Positions 1-10,744 are shown, numbered from the stretch's first letter. The stretch is 64,000 nt of DNA from Apoda limacodes (GCA_946406115.1 OX291561.1:7866273-7930272), one strand, 5' to 3'. Made by a program: numbers and translations. Notes: generated from the sequence alone by a model not told the origin.

Positions 1-54
1 TGGGATTATATATTATGTGCCCCCTCCGAGAAAGATTTCTGGATCCGCCTTTGG
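1..54 (-). mobile_element. End of a hAT-type MITE cut by the window edge
   Basis: The sequence CTGGATCCGCC at 40-50 is the reverse complement of the terminus seen in the intact element at 40505-40726 (CAAGGGCGGATCCAG). The G-rich stretch that follows the TIR in that family is also present, as CCCCCTCCGAG. Only one end is in the window. Confidence 0.4.
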
Positions 55-85
55 TATTAGGTGTTCTCGTCCTAAAGAAGCCATC

Positions 86-120
86 AAAATCTCATATAAC
101 CCTAACTTATATGAGATTTT
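86..120. repeat. Perfect 14-bp hairpin
   Basis: Arms 86-99 and 107-120 are exact reverse complements (AAAATCTCATATAA) around a 7-base loop. It may be the core of a small inverted-repeat element; nothing else marks it. Confidence 0.6.
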
Positions 121-238
121 GAAGGCTACTTTAGTAAGAGAACAACTTCACTTAAAACTCCAAGTTATGGATAAAACACAAACAAAAAAAAAAGAAACTT
201 TTTACACTACAATACATCTAATGTCAAAAGTATTTATC

Positions 239-575
239 ACACGATATTTATTTTACGCTTAACTTATTCTTCGATTAATTTGAGTAATGTCTTTATCCTC
301 CTCAAATTGAGTTGGATGGGTTCTTTATCTTTCAAATATCCTAGGTAAATACAAAGGATTATTTTTGTCCTAAATAGTTTTAACGAAATGCGGCGGTCTT
401 TTAATTACGGAAAAATGGACATCTTGTGGGTAAAGATATTTTGCCGCACGATATTTATTTTACGCTCAACTTATATTTCGGTAAATTTGAGTAAAAAATG
501 TGAAAAAAAAGGCATTTTGTCTATAAATATTGCAATGGATATATTTGTCCCACATAGTTGTAACGGACAAAACTG
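239..575. repeat. Diverged direct duplication, offset about 180-207 bp
   Basis: ACGATATTTATTTTACGCT at 241 recurs at 448, and the surrounding stretch (CACACGAT... AATTTGAGTAA) is repeated. The later stretch around 356-385 (GGATTATTTTTGTCC) is echoed at 536-570. The offset shrinks from 207 to about 180, so the copies have indels. I do not recognise the source. Confidence 0.55.
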
Positions 576-2785
576 TAACACTTTGAATTTCTTGACCACA
601 GTGCAACTTGCATATTATCAACCCTTTCTAATCCAAAATGCATACAAATCTGGAGTCCCGCAGTTTAAGGCCACTTAAGTTACCGTAGCGAAAACATTGG
701 CAGTTCAACGACCCTAGAAAAGGTATAATTATCAAAATACGAAGGGATGTGAGAAATTGGGTGACCCAGTAGTTTCTTAAGACCCCCTACTTGAGCGACA
801 CGGTTGGTCAGTTTAGGACAAAACAATTTTGACCCTAGCGAGTGCGAGTTCGCTTAGAAAGTGCTTAGAAAGTACATCTGCCGGAAAAATGTGTACGTAA
901 ATAATGTGAAGAGATTTTTACTATTGCCTCGGGCGATAAATGGAATGCAGTGATTGGAATAAACAAGTTAACGTTTATTTTTTAACTAGTTTTGCTTGTT
1001 AAATAAGACCAATAACTGCGGCTAGGATAGAGAATAGTAAAATCAAGAGGTATTTTAATATTCTTAAAAATACTAACTGCTAATTTATCAAATTTTTTTG
1101 CACACACTTGACGAAAAAAAATAACATTTACAGTGTTTTGCGTTTTGCTTTGAAATAGATACCTGCATAATACTACAACATTATGGTAGGTCAAGGCAGA
1201 ATCTAGTTTGCATAAACATTTCCCGTTACTTACAACTATGTTTTGTGCATTTCCCGCGTTTATTCATCATGAATGGTGATCATCACAGTGGGTAAACAAA
1301 ATAGTGAAACATTTCGCTACTGCTCTACGCGCGTGTATATCTACTTAGTACATTATCTGCTTGCCTACAGTATTATCAATTTGTCACACATGTGAGTACT
1401 ACGCGTCTAAAACGGGATAAGTGTGGGAGGGCCCATGTAGTAATGGAGCATGTGTGTGTCAAAACAAAAGCTGGATCTAGGTCAACCAGCTTCTGCCGTA
1501 TTGCGCAACAAACCAGCTTGACTCACTGCCGTTTGTTTGGTTAAATACTCAGAGCCAGGCTAGACAACATAAAAAACACTGCTTTGAAATCATAATGATA
1601 GAAAAATACTTGAAAAACAATTTAATAAGTAGTTAAACTGATGTTTGAATCTCAAAAAAGTCCCCTTCAATTAAAAACAATATTGTGTTATGAAGGAATT
1701 CATAAAATCTTAATTTTTAATTATGTGGGTCCAAATTACTTAATAAAGAGCTTCCTAAAACCTTTTATGAACTTGTTAGCACCTTGGCCGGCAAAAAATA
1801 CTTTGCACGTTTTTGGCTATTTATTTATAAAGGGGTGATTATATTGGATTCATATTACAGGGGTGTTAAATTCGCGTTATACGGTGTTAAGAAGCTTAGA
1901 TATTTTAGGTATAAGCAGCCAATTCGATTTCATTAAGACGCGGGTGAAACAAGGGAAATCAAATTTACTGTTGGTATTGTATATTTATGAAGTATTATTT
2001 TTTATTTAAAGGCACGTCATATAAAGGCAATGCAGAAATAAGTCAGTACCTACAATTACTGTGAACACTGCACTTATTACTTTTAGGCATCTGTTCAAGG
2101 TGAAGGCATAAACAGTAATAACCAGACGTTAGTCACGTATTAAAGCACGAGCTAGCAGACTTCAATCTAATTTGATACTTTTTTATGTTGTAAACTGATA
2201 TCATTTAGGCACTGAAACTGAGGTTGCCAAGCTGGCAGTCTTAATGGCCCATTATTGCGTAAGTTAATACGTATGTGACGTAGGGACTTTCGTAAGTGTC
2301 ACATGTCAGATAACACGGTAGTAAGGCAGACAGTTTGTAGTCATAATAATGTAGTTACTAACCTGTTGTACATTCGATATTTAAATAATGAAACTGAATT
2401 TCAATGTTAGTACCTACATTGAATACAAATCTATACGCGTATTGGCTTCATTACTTATGTGGAGGATTTAATGAAGTCACTCCTAGTTCATTTGATTAAA
2501 TGTTTGCCGAATATGTATTCAGTTTACGAAAGGTTTTTAATTAGTGTTTTATAGGCAGCTTATAGTATATATGAAATAATCAGAGGTAAATGGAAGGAGC
2601 AAAGGACAATGTTCAACTTCAGATCTGCAACCAGGTGAAAGCTAAGCAAATAGATATACCATTAAATAAAAAAAATATTTTGAATCGGGTACTTTCCAAA
2701 TAATTATTTTGTATTATCTCAATTGGCTGGTAGTTAGTTAACTATCCGTGCCAAGCTCCTGTACAAGTCCGTCGTGTGATAGAAA
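576..2785. other. No gene or repeat recognised
   Basis: AT-rich DNA with frequent stops in all frames. Open frames here (for example 1641-1838) are short and resemble no family I know. Confidence 0.5.
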
Positions 2786-2787
2786 GT

Positions 2788-2818
2788 ATGTCCAAAAGCG
2801 TCCATAGGCTGCGGTGAA
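2788..2818 (+). mobile_element. LINE-A 3'-end scrap
   Basis: AAGCGTCCATAGGCTGCGG matches the segment just before the stop codon and tail in the LINE-A copies at 22013 and 33968. It is followed by a run of A. Confidence 0.45.
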
Positions 2819-3112
2819 AAAAAAAATTACTTAGAACTAGTGGAACCTACCATTTTTTTTCTTTTATTTCTTTTTGTTTTAGTTTACTACAGAGACATCA
2901 GTCCTATTTTGAGAAGAGACAGAATATAGGAGTCCTGTATTCTATAGATCCATAGGCTCCTAGGAGCTTCTCAAAATTAACCACTCTTCAAAAAGTGACA
3001 AAGATAATAAACGGCAAGTATCTATCTATCTTTTCTGCAAAATAAAAACCAACGTAGCCACAACTACCTAATTGCCGCAAATTCGCTTTGTCTCTGTCAC
3101 ACTTTCCAACCG

Positions 3113-3480
3113 TTTTTAGGATTCCGTACCCAAAGGGTAAAAAATGGGACCCTATTACAAGACTCCGCTGTCCGTCCGTCCGTCACCGCTGTATCTCATG
3201 AACCGTGATAGTTAGACAGTTGACATTTTCACAGATGATGTATTTCTGTTGCCGCTGTAATAACAAATTCTAAAAAACAGAATTAAATATTTAAGGGGGC
3301 TCCCATACAACAAACGTATTTTTTTTGCTCGATATTGATAACGGCAACAGGTAGACGCTTGAAATATTCACAGAATATTTAGTTATATATTCAATTTTAA
3401 AACCATTTTATAACGTTTCTTTGCTTTTTCACAGGTCTTGTTATATCGATGGATTTTGGCCTTTTAATTTTTCAGGAAAA
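3113..3480 (+). repeat. R1 interspersed repeat (GGGTTCCGTACC family), 5' part
   Basis: It starts at ATTCCGTACCCAAAGGGTAAAA, runs through the CCGTCCGTCCGTC block, and then through the conserved ATCTCATGAACCGTGAT and CTCCCATACAACAAACG segments seen in the other copies. The 3' tail (CGCACTTGGCCGG) is not present. I recognise this repeat as common in Lepidoptera but cannot give its class. Confidence 0.8.
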
Positions 3481-4190
3481 TGTAATTTCGATGTTACGAT
3501 TTCATCGTCAAATGACTAACACAGGTGAATTGGCCTTTATAAATACGTAAGTTTTCCGATCAATTAGGCACAACACAAATATCCATCAATTGGTTATAAG
3601 GATCTAGGAATAGTAGGGAAATATAATAATTTATATTACCTACATCAAGTCTGACCAGGAACGAAGCCTTTTTTGGCCTTGGACTGCAACTTTTCTAGTT
3701 TTTAAAGGTTGCACCAGTAAGATAAAGTTACCTACAACACGATGCATTATCTACTTGGAATAAAAGTAAACTTATATGTGATCTAATAACTATAAATGCA
3801 ATTCAATTACTATGCAAACTGACCTTGCTTTAACGTTCCAAAGTTGTTGCATTGCTTGTTTATTAATAGCAAATACAGTCATAAGAAACCTGATTCTGAA
3901 ACCAATGCAAGTGGCAATGGAGCGAAACGCAACCAATATTGCACGATGCAACGATCTCGATAGCGTGTTTACTTGCCAATCAACATTGTTATGCAATGAA
4001 GATTAATTAATGGCACGTTATCTAAGTTATTTATTATGAGTAGTCTGATAAATTAAGTTAACCTAAATCAACTAGTGAAAGTATCAAGATTAATTACACA
4101 CACTATAAACAAATTTGTGATAAAAATAAATACTCAATCTATGAGTTTTTTTTGCTATCTCTACTTTATGACAAGTGAAATAAAATAAAA
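3481..4190. other. Region downstream of dacapo exon 2, no sure exon
   Basis: The intron after exon 2 begins at 4195. The only place in 1-4190 where an AG acceptor would continue the PIP-like motif as Asp-aromatic is 4045/4044 (minus strand TTATCAG then ACTACTCATAA), giving D-Y-S-stop with an AATAAA overlapping the stop. This is weak. Overlapping open frames at 3790-4006 on both strands look random. Confidence 0.3.
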
Positions 4191-4195
4191 CTAAC

Positions 4196-4652
4196 CTGTT
4201 ATTCTTTTCTGCGTTTTACTGCTTTCAGGACTGGATGCTTTGCTCTCTTGTGAAGGTACACTAGGTTTAGGCGTAGTGATGGTAATTGGAGATCTTCTGA
4301 GAGCCGCTGGGACACTACTTGCTGGGACAAGCTTCCACGCAAACCTCTGGTCACCAGATAAGGGCTTTTCGTTAGCGAAGTCGAACCCCCATCTCTGACT
4401 GTCCAACTCCAACTGCCTTGCCAGTTCTCTTTCTACAAATCGTCTGTTTTCTTCACTGTCTGTACATCCGAACAAATTTCTTCTGACTCCAACGAGTGTG
4501 GTAACATCTCGTACACGCAGAGATCGAGTGTCTAGCATAGTGGTCTGGAGACCAGGCGCCCTAACACTCAACGTCGACATATCTTCAAGTCCAATTCCGC
4601 AGCCGAATACACGAACGCACTTTTCCGAAAGCATTCGCGTCGTTGCCTTCAC
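4196..4652 (-). CDS. dap: Dacapo / CDKN1 (p21-p27 family) CDK inhibitor, coding exon 2
   Basis: This exon encodes a Cip/Kip cyclin-dependent kinase inhibitor, a nuclear protein that binds cyclin-CDK2 and stops entry into S phase. Numbering from the ATG in exon 1, residues 58-63 are RRNLFG, the cyclin-docking RxLFG motif. Residues 64-87 form the charged linker helix. Residues 88-99 (RWGFDFANEKPL) are the CDK-binding strand, and F105/W107 match the second CDK contact. Residues 120-150 are Ser/Pro/Lys-rich with SP and TP sites, and the exon ends KTQKRIT. The exon begins after an acceptor (minus strand ...TTTGCGTTAG, AG at 4654-4653) and ends at 4196 before GTTAGT in phase 1. An in-frame TAG lies just 5' of the exon, so it cannot extend upstream unspliced in this frame. 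Internal ATGs exist (Met8 at 4634). If the donor were skipped the frame would end ITG-stop at 4191. Family assignment is confident; the C-terminus is missing. Confidence 0.93.
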
Positions 4653-6144
4653 CTAACGCAAACAAGGTCAAAATATTAGTCCGTTTAAACTTTAAGTCAC
4701 GCTACAATTAGACCGGGTAACTTTTTGTCCATCACTTCACAACAAATGTTAATAACAATCTTATTGATAATGAAAGTAAACAACTCGTAAAATAAAACGA
4801 GACAGCGCGACAACAACACGTACACGTCCGTTTCGTCACAACTATTTTGCTGACTGAACGAATGAAAGGAACGAAACGAAGCGAGGGGAGTTGAGGTAAG
4901 GTAACCGGCAGGGGGCGTTCTGCGACGCATACGCAACTCAACTTTACAACCAACAAGCACAATGGTTCGACTTCTCGATAATATGTGGCGTTAGTGAGGC
5001 TCATTTATACTTTCGTTGGAATTTCAATTTCAACAGTGTTGCCTGTTTTGTTTTATTCCCTTTTATTATGATTTCTGTTTATTACGTATGAAACTGAATT
5101 ATTATATTAATATTCTGACATTGATAACATACCTAACTTCGCAATTTTTTTTGTAAATTAATCTTAAATTGACTTTTTAAAGCCTGTATTGCATAAGGTT
5201 GAGAAGTCATTAAAATTATCAGAATTCATTGTTATCTAATGCATTGAATTTTGTAAGTGCAAAAAGACAAAAAATGTGACTATAAAATAAAAACGTTAAA
5301 TTCCATACAAAAATAAAAAGTTTCAAGGCACCATAATGGCTAATATAAATTACTTTAGAAGTATGTATGTAACAAATACATTTCATAGTAATGTTTCTGA
5401 CTTTGTGTAATGATTTTCAGTACCTTCATTTACAACATTAGTATTACAGAAAATATAAGCTTTCTGGCTTATATCGCCTTCTTCTACTATAACAATAAAT
5501 TTTTTGAATTTTTTGTAACATATAAAAGTTTTTAATTGATAATATCATTAAATTCAAAAAGTCATTAGCAGAATATAAGTTAAAATTTTAGATTCATTTT
5601 TATTAAATGATGTAGACACCACATTAATATTAAGTGTACAATAACAATAGTTTCCCAGAATTGTGCCACTTGAAATGAATTGGCCACACTAACTTGTTTA
5701 CGGAGAAAGAACGAAGAGACGTGTCTAGTTACGTGTACGACTCATCGCGTAGTTATCAGAAATATAGCTGTCTCGTTCATGCGCTAGTATTTAGACGAGT
5801 GACGAAAGAGAGAATAGATACACAAATACCAGAAGATAACGCCGCCATTTTGGCGACACAAGACGAACTAAATTTTCTAATGATACATAACTAGCAACGA
5901 AAAAGGTTTAGGATTATAATTATTGTTTTGCTAACATAAAGTTACAATAAATATTTTGGATTTCATGTCACCAAAATACACGTATATAACTTATAACAGT
6001 AGATTGTTGCAAGTTTTATGATTTAATCAAATAAATATTTAGTGATATTTCCTACCATTGCAAAAGCAAAACATTTAAACAGGACAAAATTAAGTTTATA
6101 AAAGTGTAAATATTCAGATATATTATAAATAATAACGTACTTAC
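4653..6144 (-). other. dacapo intron 1
   Basis: The intron runs from donor GTAAGT (6144) to acceptor TTGCGTTAG (4653), 1492 bp. It is mostly AT-rich but holds a GC-rich, CpG-containing block at about 4790-5000, described separately. It also holds an open stretch at 5694-5894 (66 codons, no family recognised, rich in CG) that may be an old repeat or a regulatory block. The rest shows no repeat I recognise. Confidence 0.7.
4700..5000 (-). promoter_or_regulatory. GC/CpG-rich block in dacapo intron 1, possible alternative promoter
   Basis: This block is clearly richer in G, C and CpG than its surroundings. On the minus strand it has an initiator-like TCAGTC (4857-4852, A+1 at 4855) followed at +27 to +32 by GGACGT, which fits the DPE consensus RGWYVT but is one base closer than the canonical +28. 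A transcript starting here would run directly into exon 2 and could start at Met8. It would also carry a short upstream ORF (ATG at 4732-4730, MDKKLPGLIVA, stop at 4697). Low confidence. Confidence 0.3.
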
Positions 6145-6250
6145 CATTGAGAAGTATGAAAAATTTTGCCACGGAAAATCGTCGATTTGTGATCGGGGTT
6201 CGCCGCCGTACTAATTTTCGAGATGACAAAGACGCTATGGTGAGAGCGCG
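6145..6250 (-). other. dap: dacapo exon 1: 5' UTR ending in the start codon
   Basis: The minus strand here reads ...CTTCTCAATG followed by GTAAGTACG, a near-perfect splice donor (G at 6145, GT at 6144-6143). The ATG occupies the last three exon bases (6147-6145). Joining it to the acceptor at 4653 gives ATG-GTG-AAG-GCA, in frame with the CDK-inhibitor exon, so the protein starts MVKATTRM. No other ATG lies in the roughly 100 bases before it. The frame through this exon that opens at 6229 uses TTG, not ATG, and is not a rival start. The upstream limit (transcription start) is not visible; 6250 is a guess from promoter spacing. The start context (T at -3) is weak, so initiation at Met8 in exon 2 is a possible alternative. 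Confidence 0.75.
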
Positions 6251-6254
6251 GGCT

Positions 6255-6360
6255 CGTCGCTTATTGGTTAAAAATGGCGGCCATTTGTTTCATTGGTTTC
6301 TAGATTTTAGGCGCCAAATTTCGGTTGGCTGAGGCACCGGATGGCGGGAAATTATCAAGT
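6255..6360 (-). promoter_or_regulatory. dacapo promoter: two E2F-type sites and two CCAAT boxes
   Basis: Read on the minus strand towards exon 1, the order is TTTCCCGCC (6351-6343), TTTGGCGCC (6318-6310), CCAAT (6296-6292), a palindromic AAATGGCGGCCATTT (6285-6271) and CCAAT (6267-6263). The first two match the E2F consensus TTTSSCGC. The CCAAT boxes sit 29 bp apart, near the spacing seen in NF-Y-driven cell-cycle promoters. The palindrome contains GCCAT, the core bound by Pho/YY1, on both strands. No TATA box is seen. Motif matches are direct; function is inferred. Confidence 0.6.
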
Positions 6361-6430
6361 CGTTTTCCGTAGCGCGTGAACCGAAAGCCGAAAGTTTGCC
6401 AGGAAAATTCTATTCATTCGACGAGGTATT

Positions 6431-9205
6431 CGCCCGCAAGATTGTATAAACTCTTTCTTATTTTATTTATTATAGAAAATAATGCTATAATTTCGTTTCT
6501 ACAGTTTTAATTATCAGAAACAGTTAGTTTTTTGTATGTTATCCTTTTGTTTTATTACTAAGCTATGTATAATACGAGCATCTACTTAGAAATAGAGAAG
6601 ATTAATTTTCAATGTCTTTATTTAAGGTGCGTTCTATTTGTGGCGTTATTAACATAAATTGTTCCTCCTTTGTTATAGAATTATTTTATTGTTAGCATTA
6701 TAGGGTGTAATAGTAGCAAAAAAAAATTAATTAGAATTTAATAAATGTAGAAATTAAAATAAAAACTTATCTATGCAAAGATATTAAGTAGTAGGTATAT
6801 TAACGTTTAACCGCAGGTTCGCCTGCGCAGAAATCAGCTTAATTATTTGCTCCGTAAACATACAAAAACTTACACAGGTTTTTTAAAAGTAATCAACTGT
6901 TTTTGAAACTTAAGACTTCAAAGTGGACCGTTTTGGTTCGTATTTTTTGGTCGAGATATCTGAACGGTAACGTGTTATCGTTAAAATCTGGAAAAAAATG
7001 CAAAATAATATGAACGCATAATATTCTATTACTTTAAAAATAATGCGGCAAACAAACATTCATAAAGGGACTTCCCGTATATGGTAACTTATAGAGTGAA
7101 GTATAAATAAAAAAGGGGTAAATAAAAAAATTTGGTAAGTGCATTATTTCAAACGACCGCTGGACCAATTTGGCTATTTTTTAAAAATGATCGTTTTAGT
7201 CCAAATATAAATTTAAGGGAAAAGGATGGGAAATGTTGGTCAGGAAATTGGAAAAATCGAGAAAAACTAAAGTCCTTTTTGCTATGGGATTTTAGACCAT
7301 AGCTAACGATTCGATCGATGGATATTTTATAATATTATAATTGTTATCCTTTTCTGGGATTTTTATTATGGTTCTAGAAAAGATTTTAGAAAATACACTA
7401 ATAATATAGCGGCAGTTTTAAATAATAATTATTTATTTTTAGTTTAAACTTCGAGCAGATAAGAGTCACTGTAGAAGGTACGTTAGTGACATTGACCTAT
7501 TTTTTATTGAAACTTAACGGAAATCAGTGTCAGGAGTTGCGAAGCAAACAAAAAATGTTTCCGTTACTCGCAGATGTTTTGTTTTTGTGGTTTTTTTTTC
7601 TAGTTGTCTGTATGGGGATAATTACTTTCTCTGCAGGTGGGATTATCCAATTATATATTTGTTTATTTAGGACTAAACTAAAAACTAAACACATTTTCTT
7701 TTAATGTTAGTTCTTACAAGGGGATTTTCTTGCACTTGGCCAAGACTGACCATCATTTTGTGTTGAGCAACCTTTGTGCCAAATTTTATCTAAAAACGTT
7801 ACTTAACCGTTAAATCAGTCAAGAGCGAGAGTATTTTTAGTATTTTTTGTGTAAAAAGGTACGGTGGGTATGATGATATGAATATAATACCTTATATAAT
7901 AAACTGAATAGTTTAGTTTTACTGTAGGGTAAACAGAAAACTGCTCTAAAAATGGCAACCATTATTTTTCTATTTTTGAAAATAAAATTTTAAATCTGTA
8001 CTCTTCTAAATTATATGAGCTCTTGACAAGCGGTTCACAATTTCTTTTTCCACCTTTTTTTGGCGGAACCCTATCTCGGCAGTAACAAAGTAAATCAACA
8101 AGTATGTTATTTTAAGGCCCATGACACTTTTTTAAAGAATATTGTAAGGCAACGGGCTCACCCCCTGCCACGTTAGGTTCTGAATATCTGGTGATACATG
8201 GGCTTTGAGTAGCTGTACCTCCATGACTGGTGGTGTCCCTCAAGCCTCTGAAAACCTAAGTCGTGACGCTATAATAATCGAAAAAAAAATGTAGTTTATC
8301 ATTTTGAAGCAAATTGAATTAAAATTGTTTATATTTACATCTGAAATGTTTTAAAAATTCACAAGGAAACCAACAAATATAATTTTTTCTCTAATAGAAA
8401 ATAAATGGCTTATCTTTCAGTTAGTACACTGTCTGCGTGACGTCACAGCGGTGCATTGTTCTAAGCTAATGCATGAAGGCCTTACAAAGTCTACTACCCC
8501 GTCTTGCTCCCTTTCCCCTAATGTATTAGTAGGTTAAAGGTTTAAAAAGCTTGCGCTGTGTCTTTGAAGACAAATGACAACAACAAAACATTTGAGATCA
8601 GTTATGGTCGTTCGTCTGTCCGTCCGTATAACCTCAGAATTCTGCCGTCTTTACATGGTCCTGATGAAATTTTACATAAAAGTGTATTTGATATGAACCA
8701 CCTTTAAGTTTTGTGGGTAAATTAAAATGCTTCTTAAAGTTTCAGAGTAACTTTTTATCTCAAGTGTATATTTTAGAAGTTAATTTGCATCCAGTCATTA
8801 ACTGGAAGAACAAATTAAATTAGACAAAAATGTGAACAAAACTATTCTTAGTGCTTTGTTTATTGTGATTTTTTTAGGTTTTAAGAAAACAATACGATAC
8901 GCATTTGGCTGTTTTTTTTTTTATTTTCGTCGTTAGTGAGTGATCTATTTTAAGATACAACGGATGTGGGGCACCACCGCAGCACATCCCAAGCGAACAC
9001 TGAACGAAACCACATTTACTGCCACGCTCGTTTTTGGAGGAAAAAACCGCCCTCTGCTCTCCACCTGGGAAACACTACAGTTTCCGATTGCAATCTTTAT
9101 GACAGGAAATTGAATTATATAAAGAAACAGTCTCATTAAAATTTTAAAAACTAAATATGTGATGTAACTAAGATAAAACAGGCCAAGTGTGTGTTTTTAA
9201 TGGAT
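6431..9205. other. No gene recognised
   Basis: AT-rich intergenic sequence. It holds a 6-bp-stem hairpin with a TTCG loop (6812-6827) and a full CRE palindrome GTGACGTCAC (8437-8446). The short R1-like GTCTGTCCGTCCGT at about 8615 may be a repeat scrap. An open frame at 8945-9136 (minus) is unrecognised. Confidence 0.5.
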
Positions 9206-9206
9206 A

Positions 9207-9438
9207 CTAGTTATTGCTCGGGGCTCCGCCCGCGCTAAACTCTGTTATCGAACAACTTGATTGTAGTTAAACTACCGACTCACACTTGTACACACACTAT
9301 TTTTAAGTAGTCTATAACCGTCTCCAGTCAACCGTTTCCATCAATCTTAATACCAAAGTTCATCATAATCAATTCAGCGGTTTAGGCGTGAAAGCGTAAC
9401 AAACAAACAAAAAAAAATACTTTCGCATTTATAGTATT
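9207..9438 (-). mobile_element. Helitron-like (Lep1-type) non-autonomous element
   Basis: The 3' end reads CTAG followed by host T on the minus strand (9210-9207). The 5' end has decayed to TACTATAAATGCGAAAG. The interior has the usual GGTTTAGGCGTGAAAGCG reversed at about 9380. The GGGGCTCCGCCCGCG string near the 3' end is typical of these elements. Confidence 0.65.
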
Positions 9439-9524
9439 TTCTTTTTTATTTAATTTCCTTAACTGGCTCCAAAAAAGTAAGTTATCTGTTTGACCCGTAT
9501 ATATGTATGTGTGTTCGTGGTTTT

Positions 9525-9640
9525 TAAGGTTCCGTACCTCATAAGGAAAAAAGGAACCCTTATAGGATCACTTTGTTGTCCGTCTGTCTGTCTGTCTATC
9601 AAGACCCTTTTTCTCAGGAACGCGTGAATGTATGTCAACT
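9525..9640 (+). repeat. R1b subfamily repeat, 5' part
   Basis: AGGTTCCGTACCTCATAAGG, then GGAACCCTTATAGGATCACT and CTGTCTGTCTGTCTATCAAG. This variant matches the longer copy at 31668-32074. It abuts the LINE-B fragment. Confidence 0.7.
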
Positions 9641-10620
9641 GTTTTAATTTTATTGTCTAGATACGAGCTAATTAGTTTAATTGCAGTACTCTTAATACCC
9701 TAATCTTGTAATTTCCTAATCAGAGTTTCATGTCGGACGCAATCGAATGCCTAAGATAGATCACAGAAAACCTCCAAGGCATTCATCGAGTTTTCCCAAG
9801 CATCAAATAGGTATACTGGATAATTTCAACACCAGCATCGGTTGTTGAGCGACCCCTTGTAAATCCAAACTGTATACAAGTTAGCAGTGAACTAAAGTGA
9901 ATACTCAATTGATTTAAAATTAGTTTTTTTTTTAAAATACTGAACACCGAAAAAAATAAAAGAAATTGGTCTCAAGTTAGACAGATCAGTAGAAATACCT
10001 GATTTAAATATAGGTATAACTTTAGTGTACTTCGTGAGATCAGGAAATACACCATACTCAATACATTTATAAATATCAAAGCTAGTCGGGGAGCAATAAC
10101 TGATATTATAGTTTTAACTAGGGTAACAGAATGGTCCCACAGGTTATAACATCATTATGTTTTACATGAGAGAATTTAAAATCTTTTAAGTATTCTTCAC
10201 ATTCTCTTTTATCAGCGTCTTTGCTAATAATGGATAAGAGTTCAGCGAGTTAGTAGTAGAGACTGGAATGTTCAAAAAGAATTTATCAAATACTCTTTAT
10301 TTAATCTCTACTTCTGACATAAAAATAAACCTCTAGGCAATATTCACTTTTATGGGGTTTAGATTTTCCAGTTTCAGCATTGATAATATATCAAGTCGCT
10401 TTTATTTTGTTACTACTTTTTTTTAATTTTTTCACTTACATAACGTGATTTAGCTATGCGGCAGACAAATTTAAACAATTTAGAATATTTTTGAAATAAT
10501 CATTAAATCTTCACTCATATTACCTTTTTTTTCGCTGTATATTTCGTTTAATTTTTTTCTACTTCTATGGATGCCCACAGTAGCCCAATCACTAAAACAT
10601 AGAATTTTGTTAACTAAGAC
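9640..10620 (-). pseudogene. LINE-B reverse transcriptase remnant (jockey-like non-LTR retrotransposon)
   Basis: Translation of the minus strand, allowing frameshifts and stops, gives ordered reverse-transcriptase segments. These are WATVGIHRSRKK (about 10585), YGVFPDLTKYTKVIPIFKSG and DLSNLRPIS (about 10060-9960), FGFTRGRSTTDAG (about 9870-9830), and VFCDLS then AFDCVRHETLIRKLQD (about 9770-9705). The order matches the N-terminal half of a non-LTR RT finger and palm. The catalytic YADD region is absent, so the copy is truncated at its downstream end by the R1b repeat. It is dead. The exact clade (Jockey, CR1 or Daphne) is not settled. Confidence 0.8.
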
Positions 10621-10703
10621 AGTCTTGGGTGTAAATATTCAGTAACACTCTTCACTAAACACATAAAAAAAATTACTGAGTATTAGGGTCACATAATAAT
10701 AAG

Positions 10704-10705
<2 letters not shown>

Positions 10706-10744
<39 letters not shown>
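10706..10744. repeat. (TA)n microsatellite
   Basis: An uninterrupted TA run of about 38 bases. Confidence 0.9.

Noticed and set aside
3790..4006. Overlapping open frames on both strands
   Set aside because: No motif, no splice support, likely chance.
6145..6229. Open frame MSSRKLVRRRTP... in exon 1 as a coding N-terminus or upstream ORF
   Set aside because: Its first codon is TTG, not ATG, and its phase at the donor does not join the CDK-inhibitor frame.
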